From Verrucomicrobiota bacterium (lineage in GTDB: Bacteria; Verrucomicrobiota; Verrucomicrobiia; Opitutales; UBA2995): a stretch of 12,302 nucleotides of DNA. The notes under the pieces are model-generated. The model did no database searches. It was not told the origin of the DNA and saw nothing but the letters and a program-made list of their open reading frames with translations. The translations under genes and the position numbers were made by a program. Below, piece by piece: positions 5,017-12,302 of this stretch. Position 1 is the stretch's first letter; each line of letters begins with the position of its first letter. The stretch lies in the NCBI GenBank assembly GCA_027297085.1, contig JAPUIL010000251.1, positions 1-12,302 on the forward strand. The letters run 5' to 3'.

Positions 5017-6411
5017 ATGAAAACTACAGTTCCATATTCCCGGATTCTTTTAATAGTCCCGATAGCGCTTGTTGCCTGGGCACTCTCGGCAAAAGCGGAA
5101 AATCACAACCAGCCCAATATCCTGTTCATTTTAGCGGATGACCTCACATTCCGGGATATCGGCTGTTATGGCAGTGAGAATGTCGAAACACCCCACATCG
5201 ACTCACTGGCGGAGAATGGTATGCGTTTCACGCGCTGTTTCCAAGCTGCGCCGATGTGCTCGCCCACGCGTCACAACATTTACACTGGATTGTACCCGGT
5301 AAAGACTGGGGCGTATCCCAACGCCACCTGGGCAAAGGACGGCACAAAAAGCGTGGCCCATTACCTGAAAGAGGCAGGGTATCGAGTCGGCCTGACGGGC
5401 AAAAGGCACATAGCCCCAGAAGAGGTGTTTCCTTTTGATTACCTGAGCGAATCGAACGATCCGGATATGGCGGCGCTGGAGGAGTTTCTCACCCGGGATA
5501 AAGAGCAACCATCCTGCACCTTTCTCTGCTTCAACGAACCGCATACACCGTGGACTCTAGGTGACCCCAGTATTTACGATCCCGAAACCATTAAACTGCC
5601 TCCCTATTTCGTGGATACTCAGGTGACGCGGAAGCACATGGTTAACTATTATGCGGAAGTTAAACACCTCGATGATTCCGTAGGAAAAGTCACTGCTCTG
5701 CTCGACAAGCTCAACTTGACAGACAATACCGTGTTGGTGTTTGCCAGCGAACAAGGTAATGCGATGCCATTTGCCAAATGGACCTGTTACGACAGCGGAC
5801 TCCAGTCTGCCCTCATCGCTCGATGGCCGGGCAAGATAACCCTTGGTTCCAAAACGGACGCGATGGTCGAATACGTGGATATCCTGCCGACCTTTCTTGA
5901 AATAGCTGGAGTATCATCCATGGATGTTCTAGACGGTGAGAGTTTCGTGCCGGTCCTGTTCGGGAAAAGGCAGCACCACAAGAAATACGTCTACGCCCTT
6001 CAAACCACCCGAGGTATAACCAACGGATCGGAACACTATGGGATTCGTTCGATAAGATCGGAGCGTTTCAAGTTCATCCTAAATCTCACCCCTGAAGCAA
6101 CATTTCAGAACAATCTCACCGAGAACAAAGGAGGCTGGACCGAATTCTGGCCGACTTGGGTAAAAGCGGCACAATCGGATACATTCGCCAAGGAAACCAT
6201 TCATCGCTATCAGCACAGACCATCAGAAGAACTGTACGACATCGTTGAGGATCCCTATGAATTCAATAACCTCGCTGAACAAGGCAAATATAAGACGATT
6301 AAGAAAGATCTTCGACTTCGCCTGTTGCGTTGGATGGATGAACAGGGCGATCTCGGACAAGCTACCGAGATGGACGCCATGAACCATACCAATAAGCCTG
6401 GTCCTGGCTAA
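5017..6411 (+). CDS. Secreted type I (FGly) sulfatase
   Basis: A 464-residue S1-family sulfatase. An N-terminal signal peptide (basic MKTTVPYSR, hydrophobic core, AKA just before residue 28) predicts export. The metal site starts with NILFILADD (D41, D42). The maturation motif CSPTR at 81-85 gives C81, expected to be converted to formylglycine by a sulfatase-maturating enzyme not in this window, and R85. TGKRH (129-131) and NEPH (H176) fit the active site. The usual S-D-[HN]-G is replaced by SEQGN (244-248) before PFAKWTCYDSG (K254), as in a subset of sulfatases related to heparan-type sulfohydrolases. It releases sulfate from a sulfated sugar; the substrate cannot be told. It ends with a LYDIVEDPYEFNNL motif typical of the C-terminal domain. 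It stands alone between toxin-antitoxin modules. Confidence 0.9.
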   Translation: MKTTVPYSRILLIVPIALVAWALSAKAENHNQPNILFILADDLTFRDIGCYGSENVETPHIDSLAENGMRFTRCFQAAPMCSPTRHNIYTGLYPVKTGAYPNATWAKDGTKSVAHYLKEAGYRVGLTGKRHIAPEEVFPFDYLSESNDPDMAALEEFLTRDKEQPSCTFLCFNEPHTPWTLGDPSIYDPETIKLPPYFVDTQVTRKHMVNYYAEVKHLDDSVGKVTALLDKLNLTDNTVLVFASEQGNAMPFAKWTCYDSGLQSALIARWPGKITLGSKTDAMVEYVDILPTFLEIAGVSSMDVLDGESFVPVLFGKRQHHKKYVYALQTTRGITNGSEHYGIRSIRSERFKFILNLTPEATFQNNLTENKGGWTEFWPTWVKAAQSDTFAKETIHRYQHRPSEELYDIVEDPYEFNNLAEQGKYKTIKKDLRLRLLRWMDEQGDLGQATEMDAMNHTNKPGPG

Positions 6412-6425
6412 GCTCCATTTGAAGA

Positions 6426-6608
6426 GGTCAAACCTGAATGTCACTCACTTAAGGCCGTTATAAGCGAATCTACGGTCCATTTCCATTCGAGGGGGTCAAA
6501 CCTTAAATCCCGCATTGGCATGCACGATTGCAAGGAATGACCCCGAAGCCGGTCTTGCTCCGATATTTGACAAAAAACCGCTTAAGTGAGTGCCATTCAG
6601 GTCAAACC
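6426..6608. mobile_element. 165-bp MITE-like element with 9-bp target duplication
   Basis: Terminal inverted repeats of 19 bp lie at 6435-6453 and 6581-6599 (18 of 19 match; the left reads TGAATGTCACTCACTTAAG). The direct repeat GGTCAAACC flanks them at 6426-6434 and 6600-6608 as a target-site duplication. The 165-bp interior has no coding capacity, so this is a non-autonomous element probably moved by an IS transposase elsewhere. Removing it restores a continuous copy of the 53-bp repeat that ends at 6650, which supports the insertion. Confidence 0.72.
6492..6544. repeat. 53-bp palindrome-ended repeat, copy A
   Basis: It starts GGGGTCA and ends TGACCCC (inverted 7-bp ends). From GGTCA onward it matches copy B (6600-6650) at 46 of 51 positions, and all five differences are transitions. 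It lies inside the MITE-like element. The GGGGTCA…TGACCCC ends resemble REP units mobilised by IS200-like (RAYT) transposases; that link is inferred. Confidence 0.75.
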
Positions 6609-6650
6609 TTGAATCCCACATTGGTATGCGCGATTACAAGGAATGACCCC
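6598..6650. repeat. 53-bp repeat, copy B, interrupted by the MITE
   Basis: Same family as copy A, ending in TGACCCC. Its left end is altered (CAGGTCA rather than GGGGTCA) because the MITE inserted within GGTCAAACC; the other part of its flank lies at 6421-6434. It directly abuts the operator-like dyad of the next vapBC. Confidence 0.72.
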
Positions 6651-6687
6651 GGTAATTGTATTGCTTAATGCAACAATTGGTATTACC
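6651..6687. promoter_or_regulatory. Imperfect dyad operator/promoter of third vapBC
   Basis: Nested inverted arms: GGTAAT (6651-6656) with ATTACC (6682-6687), ATTGT (6655-6659) with ACAAT (6673-6677), TTGC (6661-6664) with GCAA (6670-6673). TTGTAT (6656-6661) and TATTAC (6681-6686) could be a -35/-10 pair at 19 bp. The start codon at 6697 follows 10 nt later, giving a very short leader. Confidence 0.5.
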
Positions 6688-6696
6688 TTTGCTCGC

Positions 6697-6948
6697 ATGA
6701 AAACAATTACCATCAAAGTGCCTGAGGAACTGGATGCACGACTTGCGATGCGTGCCAAACGACGCGGAGTGTCGAAATCAGAAGTGGCACGGGAGGCATT
6801 TGTTCAATTGTTGGGCGACAAATCACAAGAATCGGTTGAGGAAGAACCCTCCGCATACGACATCTTAAAAGATGATCTTGGCTGCATCGATAGCGGCATT
6901 GGTGACCTTTCAACGAATCCGAAACACATGGAAGGTTTTGGTAAGTAA
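6697..6948 (+). CDS. vapB: Ribbon-helix-helix antitoxin of third VapBC module
   Basis: An 83-residue protein from ATG 6697. MKTITIKVPEELDARLAMRAKRRGVSKSEVAREAF is a clear ribbon-helix-helix DNA-binding domain. The acidic tail (VEEEPSAYDILKDDLGCIDS…DLSTNPKHMEGFGK) matches antitoxins that pair with PIN toxins. An in-frame start at 6643 would lie in the repeat copy and across the operator, so it is rejected. The stop shares one base with the toxin start (TAATG). Confidence 0.85.
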   Translation: MKTITIKVPEELDARLAMRAKRRGVSKSEVAREAFVQLLGDKSQESVEEEPSAYDILKDDLGCIDSGIGDLSTNPKHMEGFGK

Positions 6949-7361
6949 TGCGAACAACTGTCATCGATACAGGTCCCTTGGTAGCCGCATTCGATTCGAG
7001 AGATCAGTATCACAACCTGACCTCTCGAATATTTACTGACATCACCATGCCTCTTATAACATGCGAAGCTGTGGTTGTGGAAACATGTTTTCTTCTTTCA
7101 AAATTTCCCGATGCACTCCAACGGTTTGGAAACTGGCTGCATATGGCCCGAATACAAGTTCCTTTCAGAATTTCTGATGAAAGCAGACATGTATTCTCAC
7201 TCATGAAAAAATATGAGGATATGCCCATGTCCTTGGCGGACGCATGCCTGGTTGTCATGGTAGAACTGAATCCGGAACTTGGTGTGTTCACGTTCGACAA
7301 ACACTTTCAGATCTACCGTACTGCCTCCAGACGAGTTATCAAAACCGTAGGTCTCGATTAG
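6948..7361 (+). CDS. vapC: VapC-like PIN-domain toxin with full catalytic set
   Basis: A 137-residue PIN nuclease. All four usual acidic positions are present: D7 (VIDTGPLVAAFD), E45 (AVVVETCFLL), D98 (MSLADACLV) and D117 (VFTFDKHF). It is therefore the most likely of the three PIN toxins in the window to be active as an RNA endonuclease. It is co-translated with the antitoxin through a TAATG overlap. No obvious terminator follows before dnaE. Confidence 0.88.
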   Translation: MRTTVIDTGPLVAAFDSRDQYHNLTSRIFTDITMPLITCEAVVVETCFLLSKFPDALQRFGNWLHMARIQVPFRISDESRHVFSLMKKYEDMPMSLADACLVVMVELNPELGVFTFDKHFQIYRTASRRVIKTVGLD

Positions 7362-7397
7362 CTATCAAATATCGTTGTTGATAAGCAGGTTAACAGC

Positions 7398-7473
7398 TTG
7401 GGCACAAATGTGTCTTGCGGATCAGACGGGAGGGACAAAAGTAGAACTCGCTAAAGTGTGCCCAACCACACTT
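7398..7473. promoter_or_regulatory. Inverted repeats in the dnaE upstream region
   Basis: TTGGGCACA (7398-7406) is a perfect 9-bp inverse of TGTGCCCAA (7457-7465). The right arm is also part of a local hairpin AAGTGTG-CCCAAC-CACACTT (7454-7473) that ends 13 nt before the dnaE ATG. The two folds cannot form together. They could mark a leader structure or an operator; no function is shown. The rest of the 125-nt gap shows no other clear signal, and no Shine-Dalgarno site is seen. Confidence 0.4.
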
Positions 7474-7486
7474 GGTGCTCCATCCC

Positions 7487-10400
7487 ATGCCTGATACCAG
7501 CCAAGATTTTGCCCACCTGCACCTGCATACCGATTACAGCCTCCTTGACGGGGCTTGCCGTATTGACCGGCTTGCAGACCGAGTCAAAGAACTGGGAATG
7601 TCCGCGGTAGCCATGACCGACCACGGCAATCTCTTCGGTACGATCGACTTCTACAAGACGATGAAAAATGCGGAGCTGAAGCCGATCATTGGTTGTGAGA
7701 TCTATCTGGTGCACGACCACACTATGTTCGAAAAGCCACGGCGAGAGCGTAAGCGAACGGATGATATCGGCGATCTCCCCGAGGATCACCAGCTGCAACC
7801 CGAGGATTTCCCAAAGTATCAGATCCATCATAAAACGATCCTGGCCAAAGATTTTGAGGGTTACCAAAACTTGTCCAAGATGATCTCCAAGGCCCATACG
7901 GAAGGTCAGTATTACCGGCCGCGCATCGATATGGAGCACCTGGCCCAGTACAGCAAAGGCCTGATCGGCCTGAGCGGGTGTATCAACGGGGTGGCTTCCC
8001 AGTACCTGCTCTATAACAACTATGAAAAAGCGCGGGAAGTAACTGCCGAATTCATCGATATCTTCGGAAAGGAAAACTACTTCATTGAAATTCAGGACCA
8101 CGGGCTGTCTTTTCAGAGAAAGGTCATCCCGGGCCTATTACAGCTTGCCAAAGAGTTTGACCTGAAAGTGGTGGCTGCGAACGACGTCCACTATGTAAAT
8201 AAGGGCGACTGGGAACCACATGACGCGTTGCTCTGTATTCAGACTGGCAAGAAACTGGTCGACGAAAACCGGATGAAGTACCCCGCGCACGAGTTTTACC
8301 TCAAAAGCCGCGAGGAGATGCTGGAGGTTTTCAAGGAGATACCCGAGTCTTTGGAAAATACCCTCCTTGTCGCGGAGATGTGCGACCTGGAAATTCCCTT
8401 TGGAGTCAACCACTACCCTATTTTTGAAAAGCCCCTGGAAATTTCTTTCAGCGACGACCCCGATAACTTCGACCGGATTCTGGACATTTACGTCTCGGAA
8501 AAAGAACGGGTCAACGAACAGAACAATAGTGATGAACCGGCTGCTATCGATGCGGCTACACGAAAAGAGTATAGGAAAAACGGCTTGTTTTTATTCGAGT
8601 TGTGCAAACAGGGCTTAAAAGAGCGCTATGGCGTAGACTACGAAAAGATTCGCTCCCCAGATGATTCACTACCCTCCACCGCCGATGAAGGAAAAGGATT
8701 AGCCCCCGAACGTGGCACGTCAGAGTTTGATAAATTTTTGTGTTCAAAACTTGAATACGAGTTGGCCATCATCATGGGCACGGGCTTCATCGACTACTTC
8801 CTCATTGTTTGGGATTTTATCGACTGGGCACGGAAGGAAAAGATTCCCGTTGGGCCCGGACGAGGCTCGGGAGCCGGATCCCTGGTATCCTATGTCTTGA
8901 AAATCACGGACATCGAACCTTTGCGATTTGGCCTGCTCTTTGAACGTATGCTCAATCTTGAACGGATTTCGCCACCTGACTTTGATGTGGACTTCTGCAT
9001 GCGGCGACGGGACGAAGTAGTCAACTATGTCAGGGACAAGTACGGAGAAGATGCAGTGGCCAACATAATAACCTTCGGAACATTCGGGGCAAAGATGGTT
9101 GTACGCGACCTGGCTAGAGTGAACGATGTGCCCTACGCGGAAGCCGACCGGATCGCCAAGATGATTCCGGATGAGTTGAACATTTCCTTGGAAGATTCAG
9201 TGGCTAAATCGAGCGAGCTGCAAAAAGAGATTCGCGCCAACCCTGTGGCCAAGACCATCGTAGACCACGGCCAGATTATCGAAGGAATGGTGCGCAACAC
9301 CGGTAAACACGCTTGCGGAGTGATCATTGGCGATCAACCGATTCGAGACCTTGTGCCAGTAACGCTGCAGGAAGGCGATTTAACCACTCAATTTCCCAAA
9401 GGACCGGTGGAAGATCTTGGCTTGTTAAAAATGGACTTTCTTGGCCTAAAGACCCTGACAGTGATTTCGGATGCACAAGACAATGTGCAACAAACCCGGA
9501 ATTTGACGGAATTTGACGTTGAGGAAATCTCTCTGGAAGACTCGAAGACATTCGACCTGCTAAACAGTGGGAAGACAACGGGAGTATTCCAGCTGGAATC
9601 CGGAGGCATGCAATCACTCTGCCGGCAAATCGGTCTGAGTACCTTTGAAGAAATCATCGCTTTGATTGCCCTGTATCGTCCAGGACCTATGCAGTTCATT
9701 CCCCAATTCGTTGAAGGGAAAAAAGATCCCAAGACAATCAAGGTCCCCCATCCGCTACTGAAAGATCTTGTGGGAGAAACCTACGGGGTGCTGGTCTATC
9801 AGGAACAGGTGATGGAAGCAGCAAGACTGGTTGCCGGTTACACGCTAGGAGGTGCGGATATATTGCGGCGCGCCATGGGTAAGAAGAAAAAATCGGTCAT
9901 GGATGCGCAAAAAGAAATATTTGTTGAGGGAGCCAGGGAACACAACGACATCACCAAGAAAACAGCCTTGGAGATTTTCGGAATTCTGGAAAAATTTGCC
10001 CAATACGGATTCAATAAATCGCACTCGGCAGCCTATGCCATGCTGAGTTATCGGACTGCGTATTTGAAAGCCAACTACCCAATCGAGTTCATGGCGGCCA
10101 TCCTTTCCAATGAGCTCGGCAATGCTGACAAAGTGGCCCACTTTATTAATGAGTGCTCCACCATGAAGATTTCCGTATTGGGCCCGGATATTAATATTTC
10201 ACGCGACAACTTCACCCCTGTGATCAATCTTGAAAAAGAAAAGGAGAACATCCGATTCGGGTTGGCGGCCATCAAAGGTGTGGGTGATGCGGCCTCGCAG
10301 AAGATCATCGAAGAACGCGAAGCCAACGGAGCTTTCGAGAGCTTTGAAGACTTCCTGACTCGAGTTGACAGTAAGACGGTCAACCGCCGGGTGATGGAAT

Positions 10401-11314
10401 GCCTGATCAAATCGGGCGCGTTTGATTGCACAGGCGAAAGTCGTCAGGAGCTAATGGACGGCCTCGACGCCGCCATTAGTTCTGCCGCGGAACAGCAACG
10501 CGACCGGGAAAGAGGACAGGAGTCCTTTATTGATATGCTGGCGGAGGCTGCTCCGCCCGCGCGAAATGTGGTATCTTCCAATGGCAAATCAGATTCCAAA
10601 GTACCGGCCATGCCGTTGGCGGAAAAGTTGCAGTATGAAAAAGAGCTGCTCGGCTTTTACGTTTCGGGACACCCAATGAATGAGTTTAACGGCTTAGCTC
10701 AGGCGATCACGAATTTTGATCCTGAAAAAGCTAACGAACTCAACGACCGAAGCCCATTTCGATTCTGCGGTGTAGTCTCCAACGTTACCAAAAAACTGTC
10801 GCGCAGGGATAATCGGCCTTGGGCGTTTTTTAATGTGTCCACAATGACTGACAATTTCCAGATGAACATGTACTCGGAAGCATTCGAGGAATACGGTCAC
10901 CAATTGAAGGATGGTAAAACGCTGATGGTATCCGGGACGGTTATGAATCGAGAGGGAGATGATCTAAGATTCAGCGTGCGCGAAATATCGCATTTACGCG
11001 GCTCCATCTCGCGCATGATAAAAGAAGTCCACTGGGTGTTGGATCCCAATAATCAGGCCGAAGAATTTTTGTCCCTTCTTCGCGATGACCTGGAAAAAAG
11101 TCAGGGTGGGTCCACCAAAGTTCAACTGGGTATGATGCTGGACCAAAACCGAGTGTTATGGAGCGAAATCGCTTCCTCCCTTACCTGGCGGATTGACCCT
11201 CCATTCTTCGCAAAACTTAAAAATCATCCGTCCGTGCTATCCGTTTTTATTCAGACAGCTCCGGTGCAGGAGTTCGACCAGCTTAAACCCTGGGTGAAAA
11301 AAAAGGCACCCTGA
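7487..11314 (+). CDS. dnaE: DNA polymerase III alpha subunit
   Basis: A 1275-residue replicative polymerase, longer than the 1160 of E. coli. The N-terminal PHP domain keeps likely metal ligands: H12/H14, D45/H46 (MTDHG), E71 (GCE), E201, H205 (QDHG), D233/H235 (NDVHY). Many are lost in E. coli, so an active PHP exonuclease is possible. The palm has PDFDVDFC with catalytic D500 and D502, and D650 in KMDFLGL. Other core motifs are [17 protein letters not shown] and [12 protein letters not shown]. Helix-hairpin-helix KGVGDAA lies near residue 932 and an OB fold near 1090-1160. About 340-410 holds a low-complexity insertion. ATG 7487 is preferred over TTG 7472 because [15 protein letters not shown] is then near the N-terminus. 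The gene copies the chromosome within the Pol III holoenzyme. It converges on ruvC. Confidence 0.96.
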   Translation: MPDTSQDFAHLHLHTDYSLLDGACRIDRLADRVKELGMSAVAMTDHGNLFGTIDFYKTMKNAELKPIIGCEIYLVHDHTMFEKPRRERKRTDDIGDLPEDHQLQPEDFPKYQIHHKTILAKDFEGYQNLSKMISKAHTEGQYYRPRIDMEHLAQYSKGLIGLSGCINGVASQYLLYNNYEKAREVTAEFIDIFGKENYFIEIQDHGLSFQRKVIPGLLQLAKEFDLKVVAANDVHYVNKGDWEPHDALLCIQTGKKLVDENRMKYPAHEFYLKSREEMLEVFKEIPESLENTLLVAEMCDLEIPFGVNHYPIFEKPLEISFSDDPDNFDRILDIYVSEKERVNEQNNSDEPAAIDAATRKEYRKNGLFLFELCKQGLKERYGVDYEKIRSPDDSLPSTADEGKGLAPERGTSEFDKFLCSKLEYELAIIMGTGFIDYFLIVWDFIDWARKEKIPVGPGRGSGAGSLVSYVLKITDIEPLRFGLLFERMLNLERISPPDFDVDFCMRRRDEVVNYVRDKYGEDAVANIITFGTFGAKMVVRDLARVNDVPYAEADRIAKMIPDELNISLEDSVAKSSELQKEIRANPVAKTIVDHGQIIEGMVRNTGKHACGVIIGDQPIRDLVPVTLQEGDLTTQFPKGPVEDLGLLKMDFLGLKTLTVISDAQDNVQQTRNLTEFDVEEISLEDSKTFDLLNSGKTTGVFQLESGGMQSLCRQIGLSTFEEIIALIALYRPGPMQFIPQFVEGKKDPKTIKVPHPLLKDLVGETYGVLVYQEQVMEAARLVAGYTLGGADILRRAMGKKKKSVMDAQKEIFVEGAREHNDITKKTALEIFGILEKFAQYGFNKSHSAAYAMLSYRTAYLKANYPIEFMAAILSNELGNADKVAHFINECSTMKISVLGPDINISRDNFTPVINLEKEKENIRFGLAAIKGVGDAASQKIIEEREANGAFESFEDFLTRVDSKTVNRRVMECLIKSGAFDCTGESRQELMDGLDAAISSAAEQQRDRERGQESFIDMLAEAAPPARNVVSSNGKSDSKVPAMPLAEKLQYEKELLGFYVSGHPMNEFNGLAQAITNFDPEKANELNDRSPFRFCGVVSNVTKKLSRRDNRPWAFFNVSTMTDNFQMNMYSEAFEEYGHQLKDGKTLMVSGTVMNREGDDLRFSVREISHLRGSISRMIKEVHWVLDPNNQAEEFLSLLRDDLEKSQGGSTKVQLGMMLDQNRVLWSEIASSLTWRIDPPFFAKLKNHPSVLSVFIQTAPVQEFDQLKPWVKKKAP

Positions 11315-11317
11315 AGC

Positions 11318-11890
11318 CTATCCTGTAAACGCGTGACAAAGCGCGACTCCTGCCGCGTCGGCCTCGTCAAAAGCCAGTGCGTCGCCTAGGGCAAGAAGTT
11401 GTTTAACGGTTTGAGCGACCTGATGCTTACTTGCACGTCCATAACCAACCACGGCTTGCTTGACCCGCAAGGGCGGGTACTCAAACACAGGTCTTTCGAG
11501 TACAGCAGCCGCGGCGATGGCCGCACCACGTGCCGCGCCAAGAATTTGTGCGGTTTGAATATTTTGTACGTATATGGTTTGCTCCAGGGTAACGATGGTG
11601 ACCTGAAACTCCTCAATCGCACTGCTGATCGTCTTGTAAATCTCAGCCAGGCATTCCGGCATCGTAGCTTTGCTTTTCATTCGAATCGTTTGACTGCTCA
11701 ACAACCGGCTTTGCCCGGAACGGATCTCGACCACCGCCAATCCCGTTCCTCGAAGGCTGGGATCCACGCCTAAGATAATACCCTCAACCCTTTTGCGCCC
11801 AACCTGAGGAAGTCTCGCCGAAGCATTGGAAGCCGGTAGATTTCCGGCCAGTTTCATTGCCCACAATTTTCGTGCGGATGGCTTTGGCAT
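11318..11890 (-). CDS. ruvC: Holliday junction endonuclease RuvC
   Basis: A 190-residue RuvC resolvase that cuts Holliday junctions with RuvAB during recombinational repair. Four catalytic acids are visible: D43 in ILGVDPSLRGTG, E103 in VTLEQTIYVQN, and D175 and D178 in AFDEADAAGVALCH. The QTAQILGAARGAA and the Y-x-P-x-x-VKQAVVGYGRASKHQV motifs are typical. About 36 residues precede the usual start region (most RuvC begin a few residues before ILG-D-P), an extension with basic character; M12 is an alternative start. It lies 69 nt downstream of the TSUP gene on the same strand and may share its transcript. Its stop lies 3 nt from the dnaE stop, facing it. Confidence 0.93.
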   Translation of the reverse strand: MPKPSARKLWAMKLAGNLPASNASARLPQVGRKRVEGIILGVDPSLRGTGLAVVEIRSGQSRLLSSQTIRMKSKATMPECLAEIYKTISSAIEEFQVTIVTLEQTIYVQNIQTAQILGAARGAAIAAAAVLERPVFEYPPLRVKQAVVGYGRASKHQVAQTVKQLLALGDALAFDEADAAGVALCHAFTG

Positions 11891-11959
11891 GTTTAAGGAC
11901 TTTGGGAAGTTGGATTAAAGGATGCGGTTAGCTTAGGTGGTTGAACTCCATTTGAATAG

Positions 11960-12302
11960 CTAAAAGATAAGGCGCAAACTCGCCAGCACAGTTACCACAA
12001 AGGCGAAGAGTTCAAACCCTTTCTGGGGAATATGCAGAACCACGTATCGACCGAGGAGCACACCGATAATGACAACGGGAGCCAACTTGAGATCGAGTAG
12101 AAATACTTCTGGGGTTATCAGTTCAATCGACCATAGGAAGGGGATTTTAAAGAGGTTTAAGAACATAAAAAACCAGGCGCCCGTACCGAGGAATTGTAAT
12201 TTGTGTAACCCAACCGCCAGAAAAAATAACATCATGACAGGTGCAGCTGTATTGGAAACGGTTGAGGTAAATCCTGCAAGAAAGCCAATTATTCCAATGA
12301 AC
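11960..12302 (-). CDS. TauE/SafE (TSUP) family permease, C-terminal part, runs off right edge
   Basis: The minus-strand frame stays open from the right edge to the TAG at 11960, giving about 113 C-terminal residues. GIIGFLAGFTSTVSNTAAPVMMLFFLAVGLHKLQ… is the pattern of the second repeat of TSUP permeases (a G-F-x-S-x-x-x-N-x-A-x-P motif near the membrane), followed by hydrophobic segments and a loop LDLKLAPVVIIGVLLGRYV, then GFELFAFVVTVLASLRLIF. These inner-membrane proteins export or import small anions such as sulfite or sulfonates. Substrate is unknown; a link with the sulfatase is only a guess, since 5.5 kb of other genes lie between. The N-terminal half is outside the window. Confidence 0.85.
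   Translation of the reverse strand, partial: FIGIIGFLAGFTSTVSNTAAPVMMLFFLAVGLHKLQFLGTGAWFFMFLNLFKIPFLWSIELITPEVFLLDLKLAPVVIIGVLLGRYVVLHIPQKGFELFAFVVTVLASLRLIF

Noticed and set aside
5203..5544. Minus-strand reading frame within the sulfatase
   Set aside because: It overlaps the catalytic region of a clear sulfatase and has no support of its own.
6643..6696. Upstream extension of the third antitoxin
   Set aside because: It would be encoded by the end of a repeat copy and by the operator-like dyad. The ribbon-helix-helix domain starts exactly at the ATG at 6697.
7451..8101. 216-codon minus-strand reading frame at the start of dnaE
   Set aside because: It is fully antisense to the conserved PHP domain of dnaE and has no recognisable motif.

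Overview
The window comes from a bacterial chromosome and fits a Verrucomicrobiota/Opitutae-type marine or sediment bacterium best. Supporting signs are intermediate base composition, weak or absent Shine-Dalgarno sites, a secreted S1-type sulfatase, a long DnaE1-type polymerase with an apparently intact PHP site, and a RuvC with an N-terminal extension. The lineage is an inference, not a proof.

Left part (1-3440), mostly minus strand: the first 347 codons of a Cas3 helicase of the type I-G (formerly I-U) kind start at 1042 and run off the left edge, so a CRISPR-Cas operon lies just outside the window. Upstream of it (1139-1251) is a broken piece that reads like the N-terminus of a Cas3'' HD nuclease. 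Further upstream are an ORF6N-domain gene with a repeat-derived tail and a WYL-domain regulator. Between these two sits a RelE/ParE-type toxin-antitoxin pair on the opposite strand. It is flanked by two perfect 59-bp direct repeats, each carrying the old WYL-stop/ORF6N-start junction, which records an insertion with duplication between two formerly coupled genes.

Middle (3440-7361): two VapBC-type modules face each other (3500-4155 plus, 4223-4886 minus), with a hairpin between them. A secreted type I sulfatase follows (5017-6411). Next comes a 230-bp nested repeat region: a 165-bp MITE-like element with 19-bp inverted ends and a 9-bp target duplication, inserted in one copy of a 53-bp repeat and carrying another copy inside. 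A third VapBC module follows (6697-7361). Four toxin-antitoxin modules lie within about 5.5 kb beside the cas genes, the profile of a defence/addiction island.

Right part (7362-12302), housekeeping: dnaE (plus) converges on ruvC (minus) with 3 nt between stop codons. Upstream of ruvC is the 3' part of a TauE/SafE (TSUP) permease gene that runs off the right edge.

No tRNA, rRNA or CRISPR array was recognised. The most notable points are the 59-bp-flanked toxin-antitoxin cassette, the nested MITE, and the Cas3'' fragment next to a type I-G cas3.
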